Shown here piece by piece: positions 10,739-22,704 of a stretch of DNA of 64,000 nucleotides. The translations under genes were made by a program, and so were the position numbers. The notes beneath the pieces were generated by a model. It was not told where the DNA came from, searched no databases, and worked only from the letters and a program-made list of their open reading frames with translations. Position 1 is the first letter of the stretch. Every line of letters begins with the position of its first letter. Origin of the DNA: Entophlyctis helioformis (Eukaryota > Chytridiomycota > Chytridiomycetes > Chytridiales > Chytriomycetaceae); contig JAHLKH010000002.1 in the NCBI GenBank assembly GCA_025526915.1, positions 248,001 to 312,000 of the forward strand. Reading direction: 5' to 3'.

Positions 10739-13700
10739 CTCCTCCCTCTCTAGAGGACGTCACGTCCACAGACGACAAGGTCGGGCGAGCGCGTTGCACA
10801 AGGGGAACGCCGCGCGTGTCGCGCGGAATGTCAGTGGCGGCAGGTGCTGGAACCGCGATGCGTGGCGGTGCGGCGGCTGCTGCTGGAACCGGCGTGAGCG
10901 GCTGGCTAGACGAACCTCCGTAGAACACGTCCGTCTGCGGGCTGTAGTACGGTGCGAGGTGGTCGCCGTTGACGAGATTCTCGAGCATGGATCCGTTGGT
11001 GCGCATCAGCCGGTACGTGTCGTTGGGGCAGACCTCCTGCACGATGTATGGTCCGGTCCACGAGAGCTCGAACTTGGTCTGGCCGTGATGCTTCTGCTTG
11101 ACGTACTCGCCCACGACAAACCGATCTGCTTGCACCGTGTGCGTCGTGTTGTAGCGCTCCTCCATGCGCTTGGCCTGAGCCTGCGATCGCACGTACGCGG
11201 CCTGGCGCGCGAGCCCGACCTCATTGAGACTGCGGGCGGTCCAGGCGGCCATGTCCTGCCAGTCCTTGGGATCGTACTCGTGCGGCAGGCTGTCGTCTCC
11301 GAGTAGGCGCGGCTCGACTCCAAACAGCAAGTAGAACGGCGAGTAGCCCGTGACCTCGTGGCGCCGCGTGCGCAGCGCGAGCAGAGCCTGTGGCACGTAC
11401 TTGTCCCAGCGCTCGGGCGATCCGGCGCACAGCTTGGTGAGAATGGCGTTCAGCGACCGGTGCATGCGCTCGACGGCTCCATTCGTGCGCGGATGGTACG
11501 GCGTCGACGGCAGGTGGTTGGTTGCTTGCAGCTTGAGATACTCGCGCAGGCCGTCGTTGGTGAACACGTTCGCGCGATCCGTGATAATCTCGCGTGGTGC
11601 ACCAAACTGGCACAGGATCTCCTCGTAGATGAACTTGGCGGCGGTCGTGGCGTCGCGGTTGGGATACGCCTTGGCCACCACCCAGCGTGTGGCGTAGTCG
11701 ATCGCGGTGAACAGCTGCGTGTTGCCGTCGGCCGTTGCAGGCAGATCCTGCACAATATCCACCCCCCACCTCTCAAAGGGCAGCGCGGCGGGCTCGAGCG
11801 GATGCAGCGGGTTGCGAACCGGCGCGACCAGCGTCTCGTGCAGCTGACAAACGGCACAATGACGCACAAACTGTACCATCTCTGTCTCCATGTTGGCCAC
11901 CAGTAGCGCGTCTGCAGCACGCCATACAGCGAGGCGGCTCCCATGTGGCCCATGGCGCGATGATACTTGTCCATGATGGCGTCGCGCTCCGTAGACACAA
12001 TGAATGGCACCACAAACTCCTTGCCATTGACCGTGACCCGTCGGTGCAGAGTGTCGTCGCGCAGCACAAACAGGCGGTTCTGCTGCGAGATCAGAGCAGT
12101 GTGGCGCGGCGACAGACCGGGCGGCACCGTGTTGTTGAGCTTGAACTGGATCGCGTGCATCGGCCAATCGCGCTCTGGATCCAGCTGTGGCGGGGCGGCT
12201 GGTGCGGCTTCCAGTGGGTGCAGCTGAACAGCGTCTGCGCGAATGCCATACGGGTCAGCATCGATGATCGGGACCGCTGGCTCGGGCAGATCGGTGCGGC
12301 GGGACGGCGCGTCTGCAGGCTGCCACTTGCCAGGCGTGTACTCCAGTGACGGCCCGTAGTGCTCAAACTCCAGCTGCCAACCCCACTGGCGCGGTCCAGG
12401 TCGATTCAGCCCCTTCAGCCACGTCAGCGGCTGGTGATCCGTGTGCACGATCGTGCGGACGCCATCCACATAACAGCGCCAAGTGCGCAGCGCATGAATC
12501 ACAGCCATCGCCTCACGCTCGGTCGCCGAGTAGTTGCGTTCCGCCGGCGACAGCTTGTGCGACAAGAACGCGATCGGCTGGTGGCCCTGCCCATGATCCT
12601 GCGAGAGCACGCCGCCGACGGCATCCTGGCTGGCGTCCGTCCAGATGTGCATCGGCTTGGAAAGTCCGGCGCAGCGCAGACGGGCGCCGAGACGAGCGCG
12701 TCCTTGAGTGCCTGGAACGCCGCCATCTCGTCCGGACCCATCGCGAACGGCACGTCCTTGCGCGTCAATCGATTCAGCGGGATTGCGATGCGTCCGTAGT
12801 TGCGCACGAACCGCCGGTAGTAGTTGCACAGGCCTAGGAATGATTGCAACTGCACAAGCGACTCCGGGACAGGCCAGCTGGCGATCGCCTCCAGCTTGCG
12901 CGGATCCGGCCGAATGCCCGCGGCTGACACCAGGTGGCCGCAGTACTCGACCTCGTCCAGGCCAAACCGACACTTCTTGGCGTTGGCGACCAGCCCGTAC
13001 TTGGCCAGCCGCTCAAACACCAGCCGGACGCGCCGCTGCAGCTCCTCGTCGTCAGGCGCATAGATGAGAATGTCGTCCAGATAAACGATGCAAATCTCAT
13101 CCACGAGACCTACCAGCACACGATTCATCATGCGCTGGTAGGTCGCGGGGGCGTTGCGCAGGCCGAATGGCATCGCCAGGTACTCGAACTGGCCGTACCG
13201 CGTGTTGAACGCCGTGTACTGCACCGAATCGGCCGCCATCGGCACCTGCTGGTAGCCAGACTGCATGTCCAGCACGGCGAAACGGCGCATGCCATGCAGC
13301 CGATCCAAGTTATCGTCGATCCTCGGCAGGCCCGTCGCGTCCGCCTTGGTCTGCTGGTTGAGTGCGCGGTAGTCGACGCACATGCGCAGCGTGCCGTCCT
13401 TCTTCTTGACAAACAGGATCGGCAGCGACCACGGGCTGCTGCTGGGGCGGATGACGCCAGCCTCCAGCAGCGCGATCAGCTGCTTGCGAACCTCGTCCAG
13501 CTCGCGCGGGCTCATGCGGTACGCCTGGCGCTTGACCGGCGTGGCGTCCAACAGCTCGATGCGGTGCACGCCGTGCTCGCCCAGCTGGGCCAGCTCCTTG
13601 GAGATCTTGAGCTTGCTGCCAGCGGGCGGCAGGACGCCGGGAAACTCCGCGCGCAGCGTCTCGACCCACTCGGGGAACGAGCCGTCCTCCTCGGGCGTGG

Positions 13701-14286
13701 CGGCCAGCTCAAACAGGCTGACGGCCCACTCAATCTGGCCGCGCTTGTTGGCCCACTTGAACTGCTCGTATGACATGAGCTCGACCGAGCTGGTGGCGAG
13801 CGACGACGACGCGGGTGGCGGCTTGGCATCGGCCATCACAATGGGGCCGCGGGGCACGTTGGCGACGAGCTGCCCGTCCTTGCCAAACGTCCAGTTGGCC
13901 TTGACGGCCTCGAGCCATGGCAGGCCCAGCACCAAGTCGTGGTGCTTGTCAATGGGCGCGACAAAGGCGTCCAAACGTCCGAGCGCCAGGCCGTCAGGCG
14001 TGTGCAACTCGAGAACACAGGCGTCGGACAGCGTGATGCGGTCGGACCCATCGCCCAGCCGGAGCGGAACGGGCTGGGGCAGCTTGTACGGCGTGGCGAG
14101 TCCCTTGGCCACAAGCTGCTGACAGAGGCTGATGCCTACAAAGTTGGCCCCTGCGCCAGAGTCGCCAAGCGCAGTGGCAGGAACAGATCCAATGGCCACC
14201 TTGAACCGACGAAGGTGGCGCGTTTTCGGCGAAAAATCGAGCTTGAACAGATCAGGGCCAGCTGGCTTGCTGGCTGGCGGCAGCAC
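10716..14286 (-). CDS. pol: Retrotransposon pol: protease, RT, RNase H, integrase (frame-broken)
   Basis: On the minus strand an aspartic protease core (GDSGAGANF) is followed by reverse transcriptase with the FVKKKDGTLRMCVDYRALN block and catalytic YLDD. RNase H follows (HIWTDASQDAVGG, ATEREAMAV, HTDHQPL). The integrase has a zinc-binding HHCC region (about 11830-11990), DDE acidic residues (VDIVQDL; IITDRANVF; Glu in AVERMHRS) and a GPY/F module (WTGPYIVQEV). The frame is interrupted by apparent one-base losses near 12661 (RT to RNase H) and near 11895 (inside the integrase zinc region). The C-terminal tail is Ala/Pro-rich without a chromodomain. How pol is expressed relative to gag (stop at 14378) is not resolved. 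Confidence 0.92.
10739..10751 (-). other. Polypurine tract of the retrotransposon
   Basis: On the minus strand AGAGAGGGAGGAG directly abuts the 3' LTR, the expected primer site for plus-strand DNA synthesis. The pol frame reads across it and ends inside the LTR at about 10716. Confidence 0.85.
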
Positions 14287-14377
14287 TGGCGGCGGCGGCC
14301 CAGAAGAAGACGAATGAGGGGATATGGCAACCGGACATGGCAGTGGTTGTGTATGCGTGTCTTCATTCGCACCACAA

Positions 14378-15777
14378 TCACCGGCATGCCGGCCCCGTCA
14401 GTCGTCGGCGTCGGCATTGGGGCCCGAGCTGCTTGGACCAGATCTCGGGACCGCGGATGGCGAGGCCGGCGACACTCCGAAACCGAGACTGCGCAGGGCG
14501 TCGCAGATCAGCAGCCGAGAACGAGTGCAGCTGCGCAGGTGGATGGTTGTTGTGCTGCTTGAAGCGGAACGTTGAGCGACAGCCCTGTCGGTGGCTGCCG
14601 ACGCCGCGGCACGTGTAGCACATTCTGCGGTCATTGGCGCCACTTCTCGCGGCCTGCTGATTGGGGAACGGGTTGGCCGACGATCCTTGAGATGGCACCA
14701 GCGCGGCAGCTGCGGGTGGCTGCAGCTGTGACAGATCCATGGGCCACGGGCCTGTGTTACTGGCGATGGGCTTGGGCAGCGGGCCGTTGCGCAGGATGTC
14801 GTCAACAGTGGGGATGAAGTCGCACACTTGGGCATAGTCCATCGCGCGGAATCTCAGCTCGCGGCGCACCTCGGAGGCATACTGCCCGTACAAGCCGCGT
14901 ATGATCACCTCGGCCAGCCAGTTGTTGTGCACTTCCGAGTCCAAGCCTGCGGCCATCATCTCAAACCGTGCCACGTACTGAGCGCCAGACTCCTTCTCGC
15001 CTTGCTTTGTGTTAACGAGGGCGTCCTTGACTCGACGGGTCATATCGGGTGGCGTAAACGCGGCATCGAAGGCGGCGAGAAACGTGGCGGGGTGGACGAC
15101 CTTGTTGCGGCGCAGGTGGCGAGTCAGCCACTGACCGGCGATCCCGACGAAGGCAGGGTGCAGCAGGGCGGTCAACTCGGCACTCGATGCGGTCTTGTAG
15201 AGCCCGAAGAACTGCTCCAGCAGGCGGCGGAAATCGGTGGCCGCCACAAGCTGCTCCGGCAGACCGGCAAACGTGCCGAGGCTGAACTGGCGCCGCACCT
15301 CGCGACTTATCGAGCTGTCTGACGGCGCCGCAGCGGTGGGAACGGGTCTGTCTTGCGGGGCCGGGGACTCGTGGGCCGTGTGCATTGACGGCGACGGGGG
15401 ACGCATCCAAGAAGCGCCACGGCGACGAGCGACCGCGAGAACCGAGCCGACGGTGGCCAGTGGGTTGCCGCACTCGTCCTCGACCACGCGCGCGATGTCA
15501 AACACGAGCTGGGAGCCGCCCTGAGTGGCAAGCCACCACAGGCGGCCGGAGATGGCTCAAGCGTAAACCCTGGCGTGGCGGCGACGTCCTCGATGTGCAG
15601 GATCGCGGCCGCCAGTTGGTGACCGAGGGGGCTCTCGTCCGTCACCATGGGGATCGCCGCGGCAGGGACAGGGGCGGCGTTGGAGGCGCTAGCGGCGGCG
15701 TTGGACGCGGTGGCGTTGGGATCGGCGGCGGCGTCAGCCGCACCATCGGCCGCGTTCGCAGCGGGCGTGGTAGACAT
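14378..15777 (-). CDS. gag: Retrotransposon gag (frame-broken)
   Basis: It begins with ATG at 15777 in an Ala-rich leader. The main capsid-like frame occupies about 15550-14378, with a frame break around 15540-15560. The capsid region has the helical pattern seen in Ty3-type Gag (for example FRRLLEQFFGLYKTAS). Near the C-terminus is a zinc-knuckle-like motif, CYTCRGVGSHRQGC, whose spacing CX2CX5HX3C departs from the usual CX2CX4HX4C. Gag forms the virus-like particle and binds element RNA. It lies directly downstream of the 5' LTR and PBS. Confidence 0.82.
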
Positions 15778-15805
15778 GGGGGAACAGCGGAAGGCAGCTG
15801 GTAGA

Positions 15806-15822
15806 GTATACCAGTGCTACCA
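15806..15822 (-). other. Probable primer binding site
   Basis: One nucleotide inside the 5' LTR the minus strand reads TGGTAGCACTGG, starting with the TGG expected to pair with the CCA end of a primer tRNA. TGGTAGC matches the start of initiator-Met PBS sequences used by Ty elements, but the match weakens after 7 nt. The primer identity is unproven. Confidence 0.5.
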
Positions 15823-15823
15823 G

Positions 15824-16116
15824 TGAAACAGGTCGAGCTGCACTACTGGTCAGAGATGCACAAAGGGTTCATTCCAATACACGTCAATGTCACGTACCTG
15901 CACTACTGGTCAGAGATGCACAAAGGGTTGACCAGAAGTGCAGGGCGGCGGCGCTTGCGTTTTATAGTCCATGTAGAGCCCCAAACACGCGGTCGTCTGT
16001 GTTGTGTCGCACCAGTAACTATGCCAAATATGGTAACTGAGACGCGACACTGTGTGACGGTGGCGTTGTCTGAGGTATTGCGCCACCGCTGTGCTAGTCA
16101 GACGAGACGCGCAACA
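15824..16116 (-). repeat. 5' LTR of the Ty3/gypsy element
   Basis: A 293-bp partner of 10446-10738, identical apart from one noted base. It includes the same internal direct repeat. After it the tcgc target duplication (16117-16120) rejoins the sequence homologous to ankyrin/tRNA copy 2 (atttttcgg...caaataccagg). Confidence 0.95.
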
Positions 16117-16321
16117 TCGCATTTTTCGGCAATGACATACAAATACCAGGTTGCAAAGCGATACCACAAACAGGAGATTTCAATACGTTTGTATCCACAT
16201 GACAACTTGAGCTGGCTATTGCAAGAGAGTGTATGATGGAAATGGTTCATTCATGGAATTGTGTTCAGATGATGAGGAAAGGAGTCTAGAGGGAAAGCGA
16301 AAGAAACAAAGAGTCGAGACT

Positions 16322-19202
16322 TTAGGCGATCGACTTGTACATGGCCTCAATCTGGGCGGCGTAGAAAGCCTTGGCCTCGTGGCGCTTGAGCTTGAAGGTG
16401 GGCGAGAGGAGGCCGCTCTCGGGGGTCATGAGGGTGCTGCTGAGGTGGATGGCGCGGATGTTCTCAAAGCCCTTGAGGTCGTTCTGCTTGCCGTATGCAA
16501 TGAGGGTCTTGAGGAGGATCTTGGAAACCTCCTGGTCCTGGCAGAGCTCGACATACGACTTGCCGGTGATGCCCTGCTCGGCGGCCCACTTGGGGAAGGT
16601 CTCCTCGTCGGGGATGATCACACCAACGACGGCAGACTGGAGCGAGTCGCCGTACACGAAAGCCTGGGCGACGGCCTCGTGCTTCTGGTAGATGATCTCG
16701 ACCTTCTCAGGAGCAATGTACTCGCCCTGGGAGAGCTTGAAGATGTGCTTGACACGGTCGATGATGACCAGGCGGCCCTGGGCGTCCCAGAGACCAATGT
16801 CACCAGTGTGGCACCAGCCGTCGGCGTCGAGGGTCTCGGCGGTCTTGGCAGGCTCCTTGTAGTAGCCAGAGAAGACGTTGGAGCCACGGATGCAGATCTC
16901 ACCGCGGGGGTGGGGCTTGTCGGCAGAGGTGTAGTTGAGGTTGGGCACGTCAATGAGCTTGATCTCACAGTGGGGCATGGGGACACCAATGTGGCCCGAG
17001 GTGAGGTCCTCGAAGATGGTGGTGCAGGCAGCAGCCGAGGTCTCAGTCTGGCCGTAGCCCTCAGTGAGCTCGGCAGAGAAGCAGATGCGGAGGAAGTCAA
17101 TGACGTCCTTGGAGATGGGGGCGGCACCGGTGAGGAGGTACTTGACGCGACCGCCGAGACGAGCGCGGACCTTGGCAAAGACAAGGGCGTCCCAGAAGGG
17201 GTGCTTGATGTAGCCGTGGGTGAGGTTCTCCTTCTTGGCGGCGTAAGCCATGTTGAAGAGCGAGGTGGCAATGCCGCCAGCAGCCTTGGCGTTGGCAAGG
17301 ACCTTGTCGTAGATGCGGTTGTAGAGACGGGGCACGGACACGAAGATGGTGGGCTTGAGCTCGGCAACGTCGTCGAGGAGCTTGAGGGTGTCGCCCTGGT
17401 AGAAGCCAACCTGGCCGCCGACGTTGACGAGGGCAGCCTGGATGGTGCGCTCGAAGATGTGGGCGAGCGGCAGGTACGAGATGTGCACGTCGTTGTGGTC
17501 AAAGTCGTACACGTTCTTGGTCTGCTTGTGGAGATCGACACCAGCCTTGAACGACAGGATGTTCTTGTGGCTGAGGATGACACCCTTGGGGAGGCCGGTG
17601 GTGCCAGAGGTGAAGCAGATGGTGGCGACGGTCTCGCCGTTGGTGGGGACGGCCGGGACGGGGGCGGCAGCACCCTCGGCCTCGATCGCCTTGATCGAGA
17701 CGACCTCGATGCCGGCAGCCTTGCCCTTGGCGATCAGCTCCTCCGAGGGAGTGTCCATGATGACCACAACCTTGAGGCTCTTGAGCTTGAGCGCGAGCTC
17801 GACGAGCTGGGCGGCCTTGTCGGCGGTGGCAAGGACGACGGGGGTCTCGGTGAGCTGGAGGATGTACTCGATGGCCTCATCGCCGAGGGTGTCGTAGAGG
17901 GGGACGGTGGTCCACGAGTACATGTAGCACGACTGCTCGCCAATGACCCACTCGGCGCGGTTCACGGAGAAGAGACCGACGTTGTCGCCAGTCTTGAGAC
18001 CGCGCTTGAGGAGACCAGATCTGGTGGGGGGAAGAGGGCGATCAGGTCAGCAAGTGTGGTCGCGACAGCCGTGGCCAGCCAGGTGCACGCACCCGAGGTT
18101 CTGGATGCGGGTGTAGACCTGGTTGTACGACTCCCACTCGTAGGGGCCTGCACGTCGTTGGCGCGGGTTGGTTGGCGCGACGAGACGCGACGGCAGGGCA
18201 GACAGGAGCAAAAGGAGGCGTCGACGACGTCACGAGGACGGGCAAACACGTCAGCACAAGATGGTCACAAGACTGCATCGGCCGATAACATCAACCGCAG
18301 CGACAGCGGCAGGACGCCATGCTTGCTTACCAGCGACGCCGTCGACAACGGGGCGGGTGCCGAGGAAAGGAGCATCGCCTGTGCACGGGAGCGCCGGGAG
18401 GGATTGTTGTAGAGACGGGCAGATGGGCAGACAGAGACAGAGAGACAGAGAGACAGACGGCGGTTAGTGGCTGCAATGCAATCACATGACAGTGGAGGCG
18501 CAAGATGACGAGAGACAGCGCGCGCACGAGACAGAGGCCGACGGCAGGAGACGCCGACGGCAAGAGACACGCACCAGCAATGCGGCGGCCCTTGAGGAAG
18601 TTCTCGTGGAGGTTGGTGACGCCCTCGGGGAGCGTGACGAGGGGGCCGAGGGGCGTCTGGCGGTAGCGGCGGGCCTGCAGAGGTGCGGTGAGACAGGCGG
18701 CACGAGAAGGCAGCACGAGACGGGCAACGGCAGCGAGGCAGACGGGCAGCACGAGACAGCGGCGCAACGATAAGCGAGTTGATCGGACGGTCAGTATGGA
18801 GACGGCCGACGAGCAACAGCAGCAGCAACAGCAGGAACAACAGCAGCAGGGGCAGGATGATGAGGAGGAGGAGCAGCAGTGGCAGTGGCCCACGGATCTC
18901 GCTGTCGCCCGCCGGCCCGCCCGCACATGCACGGCACATGCATGGGACATGCACGGGCCAGGGCGTATGGCTGCTGCACGGCGCAACCATACGAGCGACC
19001 GGGCGACTGAGCAACCGACCAAGCACACGGCGCACGGCGCACGGAGCACGGCGACAACTATAGTTGCGGGGGGTGGGACAGGCGGCGCTCGTGCTCGACT
19101 TACTTTGCCCTCTCCGGGCTTGGCGTCGCCGACCTCGACGGTGTAGACGGCGGTCTTGGAGACACGGTCGGTGTCGATGTTGAGGAACGATGCAAACGAC
19201 AT
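16322..19202 (-). CDS. Long-chain acyl-CoA synthetase (ACSL/FAA type)
   Basis: Minus-strand exons 19104-19202, 18575-18674, 18093-18147 and 16322-18020 join in phase to 650 aa, the usual length for ACSL/FAA enzymes. It activates fatty acids to acyl-CoA with ATP, via acyl-AMP. Diagnostic motifs are the AMP-binding loop FTSGTTGLPKG, the GYGQTETSA box, and DGWCHTGDIG followed by DRVKHIFKLSQGEYIAPEKVE, the fatty-acid signature region. The N-terminus (MSFASFLNIDTDRVSKTAVY) has no obvious signal; the tail lacks a clear PTS1, ending KSIA. Introns 1 and 2 are about 430 nt, long for this window, and hold low-complexity tracts including a CAG/CAA-type repeat near 18810-18880. Peroxisomal versus ER location cannot be told from sequence. 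Very secure family call. Confidence 0.95.
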
Positions 19203-20231
19203 TGCGGACGGTGTGTGTGCGGGTTGGATCGTATGATGCTGCAAAAGAAGGGGGAGCCGGCGGTCCTTTTAAACAGACTTTTGGGGGCGGCGGCGGCGGC
19301 GGCGGGGGCGTTTGCAGGCGTTGTTTGCAGCAGCAGCAGCGTTTGCAGGCGTCTGCAGGCGTTTGTGTTTGTGGCGTTTGTTGAGCCTGGTGCTCGCGTG
19401 AGGGACGCTCGCGTGGACGTGGAAAAACTCAAAGTGCTGCTTGGCTCAGGCTCTGTTCCAAAGGGTCGTCGTGCAGCGTCACATGTGCTCACACGGTTGC
19501 TGATCCATGGGACTGGCTGGCTGGCGTCTGGACGTGGGTGTGTGTGGGTGGGTGTGTCTGTGTCTGTGTGTGTTTGTGTGCACAGTAGTCATAGGGGCGT
19601 GCACAGTTGTGTCAAGGGCCAGAGCGACGCGGCTGGCTGGCCCCTGTCGCAGCAGCTCGAGCAGACGCGCCGCCTACTGGCAGTCTACCAGTCGTCCAGC
19701 GAATGTCCAACGAATGCCCAACAAACGAGCGGTCTTGTGACGTCTTGCGCCTCCGAGCTGCCTCGACTGATCTGTCCCGCCGGCTGCCATTCTGAGCCTG
19801 TGGCCCAAACAACCTGCTGCGACAAATTTGTTCCTGGCCAAGCGTCTGACCAAGCGTCGGGCCAAGCACATGACTCACGGCCTGTGCACCGAGGCGGCGC
19901 TCCTGGGATAGTTCCGCCCCTGTCGTCCGGAACTTGCCATATGGTGTGATGGGCGGCGGCGGCTAGCTGGCGGCTTGTTGGCGGCTTCCAGAAGGCTTGA
20001 TGGCAAGGTCCTATGCAACAGCGCCGCGTGCCGTGCAAGGGCTGCTGCGCTTGGCGGTCGAGCCCACCGAGCCCGGCTGTCCACTCGCGGCCGCTGTCGC
20101 AGCAGCTGCATCGTCGGCTGTCCACGCCACACTCCGACACAGCAGCTGGACAGCCGCGACCAGATCGCGGCGGTCGGCCGATTCCCTCAGCATCCATCCG
20201 TCCATCCATCGCCAGATCCGCTCATCGCACC
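19203..20231. promoter_or_regulatory. Divergent intergenic region, ACSL / CDH1
   Basis: About 1.03 kb between the two start codons. It contains GC-rich low-complexity DNA (ggcggcggcgg near 19290) and GT-rich tracts (about 19535-19580). No gene or RNA was recognised. Confidence 0.4.
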
Positions 20232-22498
20232 ATGAGCTCCACGTTCGAGCAGCGTCTGGACAGCGGCATCCAAGCCAGCGAGCAACAGCAGCTGCAGCAG
20301 CACCACAGCCGCCGCCACCACCACCACCAGCAGCAGCAACGGCAGAAGCAGCGACCAAAGCAACGGCACCAACAGCAGCATGCCAGCAGCACAAGCCACG
20401 CCAAACGAAGCGGTCGCACTGCCAGCAGGCCAACTACGCCACTGCAGTCCGACCCGGCCTCTGCCCATGTCGCCACCGCAGCCGAAGAGGCGACCACCGA
20501 CGAGGCCAAGATGCGCGACGCCGACGCTGCTGCTCGGGCCGCAACGCCCCCGCCAGACGGCAGCCGCACGCAGCACAGACCCCGGCCAGCGCCCGCATGG
20601 AGGCCGCTGGATGCCGAGGCGTCGCTGGCCCCGTATCTGGAGAAGCCGCGGCGGCTGTCGACGGCAGATTCGCCTGTTGTGCGCACCGACAGGTTCGTGT
20701 CGACCCCCTTGTGCTGCGACGCTCGTGTCTCTGACAGCTGGCACCCCCCAAACAGGTACATCAACGCCAGCAGTGGGCATGATGCTCGCACGGCATTCGT
20801 CCTCGCTGCCCCCTTGTACGGCACTCCCTCTCGGTCGAAGCGCAAGCAGCCCGGCGACCCAGACAACACAACCACAAACAACCCTGCTGCTGCCGCTGCC
20901 ACCAACGGCAACGCTGCCAACGGCAACGCTGGCAACGCAAACGGAGGCTCGGCAGCCACCATGCCAGCCAGCCACGGCCACGGCCAGTCGCACCAAAACG
21001 GCACACTTGAAGTCTACCATGCCGTCATGCTCAACGAAGCCATCGAGTCTCGATCGGCTCGCGGCTCGTCCAGCTCTCACTCGGTGCCTGGCCAGACCCG
21101 CGTCTTCAGCTTCGAAACCACAACCACGCCAAGCAAGCGCGCCAGGATAACCCCGGCCGACATGATCGTTGCCAACTCGGTGAGCAGCTTCAAGCCGAGC
21201 AGCCTCGATATGCTCAAGTCGCCCGTGCGCAAGGTGCGCCACATTGCCAAGACGCCGTACAAGGTGCTGGATGCGCCAGAGCTCCAGGACGACTTTTATC
21301 TCAATCTGGTCGACTGGTCGGCAGGCAACCAGCTGAGCGTCGGCCTGGGGTCGTGTGTGTATCTCTGGCACGCCAAATCACACGCGGTATGCAGCTGCAC
21401 ACACACACACACACACACACAGTGTGTCCTTGGATGCATCCGGTTGATGCTGATCAGCGTGGCCTGTGCGCTTGACAGGTGACCAAGCTGTGCGATCTCG
21501 GCCAAAACGACCACGTCACATCCGTTAGCTGGATCCAGCGGGTGCGTCTTTCCGTTCCTGCCGGCCCCGCCTGCTTGCTCGCTTTCTCGGTACACATGTC
21601 CCAGCAGACAAGACTGGCTGACGCGCTTCTGCCCTCTGACAGGCGTCCCATCTGGCTGTTGGAACCAACAAGGGGCTTGTCCAGATCTGGGACGTTGAGC
21701 GCTCCAAACTCGTGCGCCAGTTTACTGGCCACCAGGGGCGTGTTGGCGCACTGGCATGGAACGCCAACGTGCTCACCTCGAGCAGCCGCGACCGCTCGAT
21801 CTTCAACCGCGACACCCGCGAGCCACGGGATCACGTCACAAAGCTTGTCGGGCATCGGCAGGAAGTCTGTGGGCTCAAGTGGAGTCCGAGCGGCGACATT
21901 CTGGCATCGGGCGGCAACGACAATCGGCTGTTCCTGTGGGACAAGCGGCAGTGGAGCTCGCTTGCCTCGTTTGACCAGCACGTTGCTGCCGTCAAGGCCA
22001 TCTCGTGGTCGCCACACGAAGTAAGTGTCGCCGCCTGCCCACTGCTCTCTGTCTCATGCCTCATGCCCCCCTACCGCGCATCAGCGTGGGCGACAATCAC
22101 CGTGTCTAACGCTTGCTCTGACGCAGCACGGGCTTCTGGCGTCTGGCGGCGGCACCGCCGACCGCTGCATCCGCTTCTGGAACACGCAAACACTGACGCC
22201 CATCAGCCACGTCGACACGGGGTCGCAGGTCTGCAACCTCGCCTGGTCCAAAAACTCCAACGAGATTGTGAGCACGCACGGGTACTCGCTCAACCAGATC
22301 ATTGTGTGGAAGTACCCGCGCATGGAGCCCGTCGCGACCCTCACGGGACACACGTTCCGTGTGCTGTACCTCGCCATGTCGCCGGATGGCCAGAATATCG
22401 TCACGGGCGCCGGCGACGAGACGTTGCGCTTCTGGAACGTGTTTGCAAAACCCAAGCAGCGTGGTAGTGGCACGCCAACTGGAATGACCGTGCGATGA
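20232..22498 (+). CDS. CDH1: CDH1/FZR1-type APC/C activator, WD40
   Basis: Exons 20232-20692, 20756-21386, 21479-21541, 21643-22020 and 22127-22498 give 634 aa. CDH1 activates the anaphase-promoting complex in late mitosis and G1 and recruits degron-bearing substrates. The C-terminal half is a seven-bladed WD40 propeller, starting at the family-specific KVLDAPELQDDFYLNLVDWS and including ASGGGTADRCIRFWNT and TGAGDETLRFWNVF. The N-terminus is His/Gln-rich. A C-box-like DRYINAS is created only by splicing the 63-nt intron 20693-20755; that intron is a multiple of three without a stop, so an unspliced model would look open. A TPSKR-type CDK site region precedes the propeller. The C-terminus ends TVR rather than the usual Ile-Arg (IR) tail that docks on APC3. 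Confidence 0.95.
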
Positions 22499-22704
22499 AC
22501 GCTCCGTCGTGGCTGCTGGGCTGGTGCGATGTGATGACGATGACGATGATGACGATGGACCTCTTCTCCTTTCTCCTGACTAGACGTTTCTTTCCCACTG
22601 TTTTTTCATACCCTCCCCTTTCTCCTTTTGATGAACACGTGCTGCTTTCCCATGTCGCTCTTCATTGGCGTGCACGGTCCGTGTCATGGCGGCGTGCATC
22701 GAAA

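Larger units (their letters stand above)
10446..16116 (-). mobile_element. Ty3/gypsy-type LTR retrotransposon, nearly intact
   Basis: A 5,671-bp element read on the minus strand: 5' LTR 15824-16116, PBS, gag, pol in the order protease - reverse transcriptase - RNase H - integrase (the Ty3/gypsy order), PPT, 3' LTR 10446-10738. The LTRs are 293 bp, TG...CA bounded, and differ at one base that I could find, so insertion is recent. It is flanked by a 4-5 bp target duplication. Several one-base frame breaks interrupt gag and pol (near 15550, 12661 and 11895). It lies 12 bp upstream of the mature 5' end of tRNA-Gln. No chromodomain is visible after the integrase GPY/F module. Confidence 0.96.

Noticed and set aside
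14378..15777. Reading gag as an ordinary host gene
   Set aside because: It has a zinc-knuckle-like motif, lies next to the PBS and LTR, and shares strand and order with pol.
16229..18412. 727-codon open frame on the plus strand
   Set aside because: It is antisense to the ACSL gene, which has clear motifs and exact splice phase; the plus frame is a codon-bias shadow full of Gly/Val/Glu.
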